The position numbers were made by a program, and so were the translations under genes. 64,000 nt of DNA from Paraburkholderia podalyriae. Its GTDB lineage: Bacteria; Pseudomonadota; Gammaproteobacteria; Burkholderiales; Burkholderiaceae. Of this stretch, positions 60,632-64,000 are shown piece after piece. A model generated the notes under the pieces. That model saw nothing but the letters and a program-made list of their open reading frames with translations. It was not told the DNA's origin and did not search any database. Where the stretch lies: positions 62,001 through 126,000 of the forward strand of contig NZ_VZQQ01000013.1 in the NCBI RefSeq assembly GCF_014397785.1, in the 5' to 3' direction. Every line of letters starts with the position of its first letter. Position 1 is the first letter of the stretch.

Positions 60632-61849
60632 ATGCACGCCGTTCATACCGCCCGCGCCCGCGCTTGCACCGCCGACGCACGCATCATCGATACGCAGGAC
60701 GACTACCCCGAATACACGGGCCCGTTGTCGCTCGATGAACTCATCATCGAAGTCGAGCGTCGCCGCGACGAGTTCGATGCGGTTTCACACGTCCCGCGCG
60801 ACATGATCGCGAAGATGAAGCGCGCGGGCATTTTCCGCGCGAGCACGCCGAAACGCTTCGGCGGCGACGCGCTGCCGCCACCGCAGTTTCTGGCGATGCT
60901 CGAGCGCATCGCGATCGTCGATGGTTCGACCGCATGGGTCGCGGCCTTTGGCTCCGCGAACACGTACCTTGCGTCGCTGCCGGTCGAGACCCAGGCTCGT
61001 CTCTACGCGTCCGGTCCGGACCAGGTTTTCGCGGGCGGCTTGTATCCGCTACAACCGGCCGAGCGCGCGCCCGGCGGCTACCTCGTGTCGGGTCAATGGC
61101 GCTTCGCGAGCGGCTGCAAGGGCGCGGACTGGATCGGCGTCGGTATCGGCGGCGCACCCGGCAAGCTCGGCGACGCGAACGCGGGCAAGCCGTTCACGGC
61201 CGTATTTCCCGCAAGCGAAGTCGAGATCGTCGATAACTGGAACGTGGTCGGCATGCAGGGCACCGGTAGCCACGATCTGCGCTTGAAAAACAAGTTCGTC
61301 GACGAACAGTGGACCTTCGTGCGCGGCGGTGTGCCGCTGATCGACGAGCCGCTCTACCGGTACCCCGCTGTCGCGTATCAGGCGCAAGTGCATGCGGCGG
61401 TCAACCTCGGGCTCGCGCGCGCGGCGCTCGACCTGCTGGCCGGCATGTCGGGCGTGACTAAAACGACGACCGGCGCGCCGCGTCTTGCCGACCGCGCGTA
61501 CTATCGCTCGGACCTCGCGCAGGCCGAAGCGAATCTGCGCAGCGCGCGCGCGTTCTTCTTCGAGTCGGCGCAAACGTCGTGGCGCACGATCATGGCGGGC
61601 GACCCCGTGTCGCCCAGCGAAGCCAATCTGCTACGGCTCTCCGCCACGCATGCCGCGCACACGTGCGCCGAGGTGGTCATGCAGGCGTACAAGCTGGCGG
61701 GCATCGGTGCGATCTATCGCGAGAGCCGTATGCAGCGGATGGTGCGCGATTCGATCGTCGTCACGCAGCACGCGTTTCTCGGCGAGGGGACGTACGACGC
61801 GTCGGGCGCGCTGTTCGTCGGTATTGCGCCGGTCACACCCTATCCCTGA
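60632..61849 (+). CDS. Flavin-dependent oxygenase of the acyl-CoA dehydrogenase fold
   Basis: A 405-residue protein of the class D flavin monooxygenase group (HsaA/HpaH/DszC relatives) that uses reduced flavin from a partner reductase. Visible are the N-terminal helical part ('RDMIAKMKRAGIFRASTPKRFGG'), the middle strand domain ('GYLVSGQWRFASGCKGADWIGVG') and a C-terminal helical block ('SEANLLRLSATHAAHTCAEVVMQAYKLAG'). It lacks the catalytic Glu context of true acyl-CoA dehydrogenases. AGGAGGT at 60619-60625 selects ATG 60632 over 60593. Substrate unknown. Confidence 0.82.
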   Translation: MHAVHTARARACTADARIIDTQDDYPEYTGPLSLDELIIEVERRRDEFDAVSHVPRDMIAKMKRAGIFRASTPKRFGGDALPPPQFLAMLERIAIVDGSTAWVAAFGSANTYLASLPVETQARLYASGPDQVFAGGLYPLQPAERAPGGYLVSGQWRFASGCKGADWIGVGIGGAPGKLGDANAGKPFTAVFPASEVEIVDNWNVVGMQGTGSHDLRLKNKFVDEQWTFVRGGVPLIDEPLYRYPAVAYQAQVHAAVNLGLARAALDLLAGMSGVTKTTTGAPRLADRAYYRSDLAQAEANLRSARAFFFESAQTSWRTIMAGDPVSPSEANLLRLSATHAAHTCAEVVMQAYKLAGIGAIYRESRMQRMVRDSIVVTQHAFLGEGTYDASGALFVGIAPVTPYP

Positions 61850-61869
61850 GCGACGAAGGAGCGACTGCC

Positions 61870-62391
61870 ATGACGCACGACGAAACGCGCACGCACTTCC
61901 GCAACGCGATGGCTCGCCTCGGCGCGGCCGTCAACATCATCACGACCGATGGTCCGCGCGGGCGCTGCGGCATCACCGCGAGCGCGGTCTGTTCGGTGAC
62001 CGATACGCCGCCGACCATGCTGGTGTGCATCAATCGATCGAGCTATGTGCATGACGTGCTGCACGAAAACGCGAACGTGTGCATCAACATCGTCGGCGCG
62101 AACTGCCAGGACCTGGCGCGCGTGTTCGCGGGCATCACGGGTTGCTCGATGGACGCGCGTTTCGATCAGTGCGCATGGCAGCCGGGCGCGCTCGGCATTC
62201 CTGTTCTTGGCGACGCGCTCGCGAGTCTCGAAGGACGGATCGTCGACAGCAAAACGGTGGGCTCGCACTCGGTGATGTTCGTGCGGATCGAGCGCATCGC
62301 CACACACGATGACGGCGACGGCCTCGTCTACTTCGGCAGGCAGTTCCACCGGCTTGCGCGTTCCGGGGATGCTGCTTGCGAGGCAGCGTGA
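61870..62391 (+). CDS. Flavin reductase (HpaC-like)
   Basis: A 173-residue split-barrel flavin:NAD(P)H oxidoreductase. 'MARLGAAVNIITTDGPRGRCGITASAVCSVTDTPPTMLVCI' is the characteristic N-terminal FMN/FAD-binding region. It should supply reduced flavin to the oxygenase 20 bases upstream, making a two-component monooxygenase. The next gene starts 2 bases after its stop. Confidence 0.88.
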   Translation: MTHDETRTHFRNAMARLGAAVNIITTDGPRGRCGITASAVCSVTDTPPTMLVCINRSSYVHDVLHENANVCINIVGANCQDLARVFAGITGCSMDARFDQCAWQPGALGIPVLGDALASLEGRIVDSKTVGSHSVMFVRIERIATHDDGDGLVYFGRQFHRLARSGDAACEAA

Positions 62392-62393
62392 CG

Positions 62394-63107
62394 ATGCAGG
62401 TCTGCCTCTTTCTCACCGCCACGTGCGGCACGTGCGACATGCGGCAGCCGCTGACGGACACGCCCGCATTGCTGCGGGCCGCCACGCAGGTCGCGGGGCT
62501 GCGCAAGCTGATCGTGCATGAGCCGATCGCGGGGGAGGTCGATGCGTGTCTCGCGCCGGCGGCGGATGCGCCGTCCTGCGTGCTGCAATGGTACTTCGAC
62601 GAACTCGCGCCGCTCGAAACCGCACTCGAGCCCGACGGCACGATCGTGCAAGCGTTGCAGTCGACGATGCGAGCCGAACTTAAAGCGCAAACATTTTCGC
62701 AGCAGCTGATGGCCGTGCGTACCTTTGCTCCGCCGCATGCTGCGTCGGTTGAACCGAGCGCGCAACGCTGCACCTATCTGGTCGCGTACGAAGGCGTCGC
62801 GCAAGACTTCAACGCATGGCTCACGCACTATCTCGCGCATCATCCGCCGTTGATGCTGCAATTGCCCGCGCTGCGCGAGCTGGAGATCTACACGCGCATC
62901 GACAGTCGCAGCGGCTTGCCGTTCGCGCACGCGAGCGCGATGCAACGCAACAAGGTCGTGTTCGACGATGCGACCGCGCTCACCGATGCGCTCGGCTCGC
63001 CGGTGCGTGATGCGATGCGCCGCGACTTCCACGCGCTGCCGGCGTACAGCGGGGCGACGCCCCATTTTGCAATGCGCAGCATCTACGGTAACCTCGCGGC
63101 ATGCTGA
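62394..63107 (+). CDS. EthD-like hypothetical protein of the oxygenase operon
   Basis: A 237-residue cytosolic protein that seems to contain two ferredoxin-like halves; the second ('TYLVAYEGVAQDFNAWLTHYLAHHPPLMLQLPALRELEIYTRID') resembles EthD-type dimeric alpha-beta barrel domains, which often act next to oxygenases on small organic substrates. It begins 2 bases after the flavin reductase stop. The exact function is unknown. Confidence 0.6.
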   Translation: MQVCLFLTATCGTCDMRQPLTDTPALLRAATQVAGLRKLIVHEPIAGEVDACLAPAADAPSCVLQWYFDELAPLETALEPDGTIVQALQSTMRAELKAQTFSQQLMAVRTFAPPHAASVEPSAQRCTYLVAYEGVAQDFNAWLTHYLAHHPPLMLQLPALRELEIYTRIDSRSGLPFAHASAMQRNKVVFDDATALTDALGSPVRDAMRRDFHALPAYSGATPHFAMRSIYGNLAAC

Positions 63108-63156
63108 CCAGCGCGTCGCGCGGCCAGCGACAAGCCTTCGTTTGCGAGAGCTGCGC

Positions 63157-64000
63157 ATGAACAAGCTGAATCTCGGCGTCGCCGATCTGAATCTTCTGCG
63201 CGTTTTCCTCGCGATCTGGGACCTGCGCAGTCTGACGGCGGCCGGCGATCGGCTTGGCCTCACGCAACCCGCGGTCAGTCATGCGCTGCGCCGTCTGCGC
63301 ACTCTGTTCGAAGACCCGCTGTTCGCGCGCACACCCAGCGGCATGGTCCCCACCGATGCGGCGTACCGCCTCTATCCGCCGCTCGCGCAAGCGTTCGCGA
63401 TCATCAACGAAGCCGTGCAGCAGTTGGCGAAGTTCGAACCGTCGAGCGCTCGGCGCGTGTTTCGCGTGTCGATGTCGGACATGTCGGAGTTCTATTTCTT
63501 GCCGCCGCTCGCCGCGCTGCTCGATCGCGAAGCGCGCGGCATCCGCATCGAGGTCACCAACGTGCCGGTCGAGTCTGTCAGCGCGGCGATGCGCGCTGGC
63601 GAAATCGATCTCGCGCTCGGCTACGTGCCGGGTCTCGACGCGGGCTGCGTGAGCCAGACGCTGTTCGTCGACGAGCACGTGTGCGTGGTGCGCGCGGGTC
63701 ATCCGTTGCGCAAGACCAAGCCGAGCCGCGAAGATCTGACCGCGCTGCGCTACGTCTACGCGAGCACGAATGCGACCGGGCATCGGATGGTAGAGCAATG
63801 GCTCGACGAGTTGAACCTGAAGCGCGATGTCGTGCTGCGGCTGCCGCATTTCGTCGTCGCTCCCGAGATCGTGACGAATACCGATCTTGCCGTGATCTTT
63901 CCGAAGAGCATCGCGAAGCGCTTCAACCGCGGCAAGGCTTTCCGGATTCTGCCGCTGCCGTTTTCGCTGCCGCCGATCGAAATCCAGGTGCATTCGCACA
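63157..64000 (+). CDS. LysR-family transcriptional regulator (3' end outside window)
   Basis: The gene starts at ATG 63157 and is still open at the window end (281 codons seen of about 300). The N-terminal winged helix is clear: 'LRVFLAIWDLRSLTAAGDRLGLTQPAVSHALRRLRTLFEDPLF'. The effector-binding domain follows ('SMSDMSEFYFLPPLAALLDR'). It lies 49 bases after the MFS/oxygenase/reductase/EthD-like operon on the same strand and probably controls that operon. Confidence 0.88.
   Translation, partial: MNKLNLGVADLNLLRVFLAIWDLRSLTAAGDRLGLTQPAVSHALRRLRTLFEDPLFARTPSGMVPTDAAYRLYPPLAQAFAIINEAVQQLAKFEPSSARRVFRVSMSDMSEFYFLPPLAALLDREARGIRIEVTNVPVESVSAAMRAGEIDLALGYVPGLDAGCVSQTLFVDEHVCVVRAGHPLRKTKPSREDLTALRYVYASTNATGHRMVEQWLDELNLKRDVVLRLPHFVVAPEIVTNTDLAVIFPKSIAKRFNRGKAFRILPLPFSLPPIEIQVHSH

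Overview
The window is high-GC DNA from a Betaproteobacterium of the Burkholderiaceae, most likely Paraburkholderia or a close relative. The evidence is the product set (hpn hopanoid genes, a DUF3562 protein, stand-alone EgtD, SiaABCD, a TIGR02943-type sigma factor) and the origin module of a secondary chromosome. That module has a plasmid-type parA-parB pair, four TTTATGCGCATAAA palindromes of the kind I recall as the chromosome-2 parS of Burkholderia, and a winged-helix Rep initiator followed by an iteron array and a KfrA-like gene. No tRNA, rRNA or CRISPR array was seen.

Layout. 0-5 kb: the 3' part of a TAXI-type binding protein, DUF3562, a GNAT acetyltransferase, an exported phosphoesterase and a hypothetical. 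5.2-11.6 kb: a secreted nuclease with a coupled small gene, then a SiaABCD-type signalling operon (SpoIIE-type phosphatase, kinase, phosphoprotein, diguanylate cyclase) and a membrane GGDEF-EAL protein. 11.6-15.8 kb: a secreted Ala/Lys-rich protein, DUF962/Mpo1, RarD, EgtD and acylphosphatase. 15.9-31.6 kb: a hopanoid locus with hpnA, hpnB, ispH-hpnH, hpnM, hpnN-mlaA and, on the minus strand, hpnD-hpnE-shc-hpnG plus a frameshifted small gene; hpnC is not in the window. 31.7-36.6 kb: a receiver / CheC-like / PAS-GGDEF operon divergent from a hybrid histidine kinase. 36.8-40.6 kb: a low-complexity stress-like protein, an FMN reductase, a cluster of DnaA boxes, and an ECF sigma/zinc anti-sigma pair. 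40.9-42.6 kb: a hypothetical gene and a scar in which a shredded IS66 element has truncated a gntP permease gene. 42.6-44.0 kb: an orphan sulfonate-type binding protein and arsC.

44.0-52.9 kb is the replication and segregation core: parS sites, parA, parB, rep (minus strand), about 1.6 kb of 17-bp iterons (consensus CCYGNAAANNCTCACCT, all in one orientation, the last five phased at 22-23 bp), an AT-rich stretch, kfrA, a catalytically degenerate tyrosine-recombinase homologue and a small gene with a near-perfect LexA box. The same 17-mer recurs in a satellite cluster of six sites at 58.8-59.06 kb, about 9 kb beyond the main array. That satellite, together with the LexA-boxed gene and the degenerate recombinase, is the most interesting part of the window.

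52.9-64 kb: an XRE-cupin regulator divergent from kbl-tdh (threonine catabolism), YceI, a TetR regulator with an NTF2-like protein, a beta-barrel-like envelope protein, and an operon of MFS symporter, flavin-dependent oxygenase, flavin reductase and EthD-like protein followed by a LysR regulator cut by the window end.
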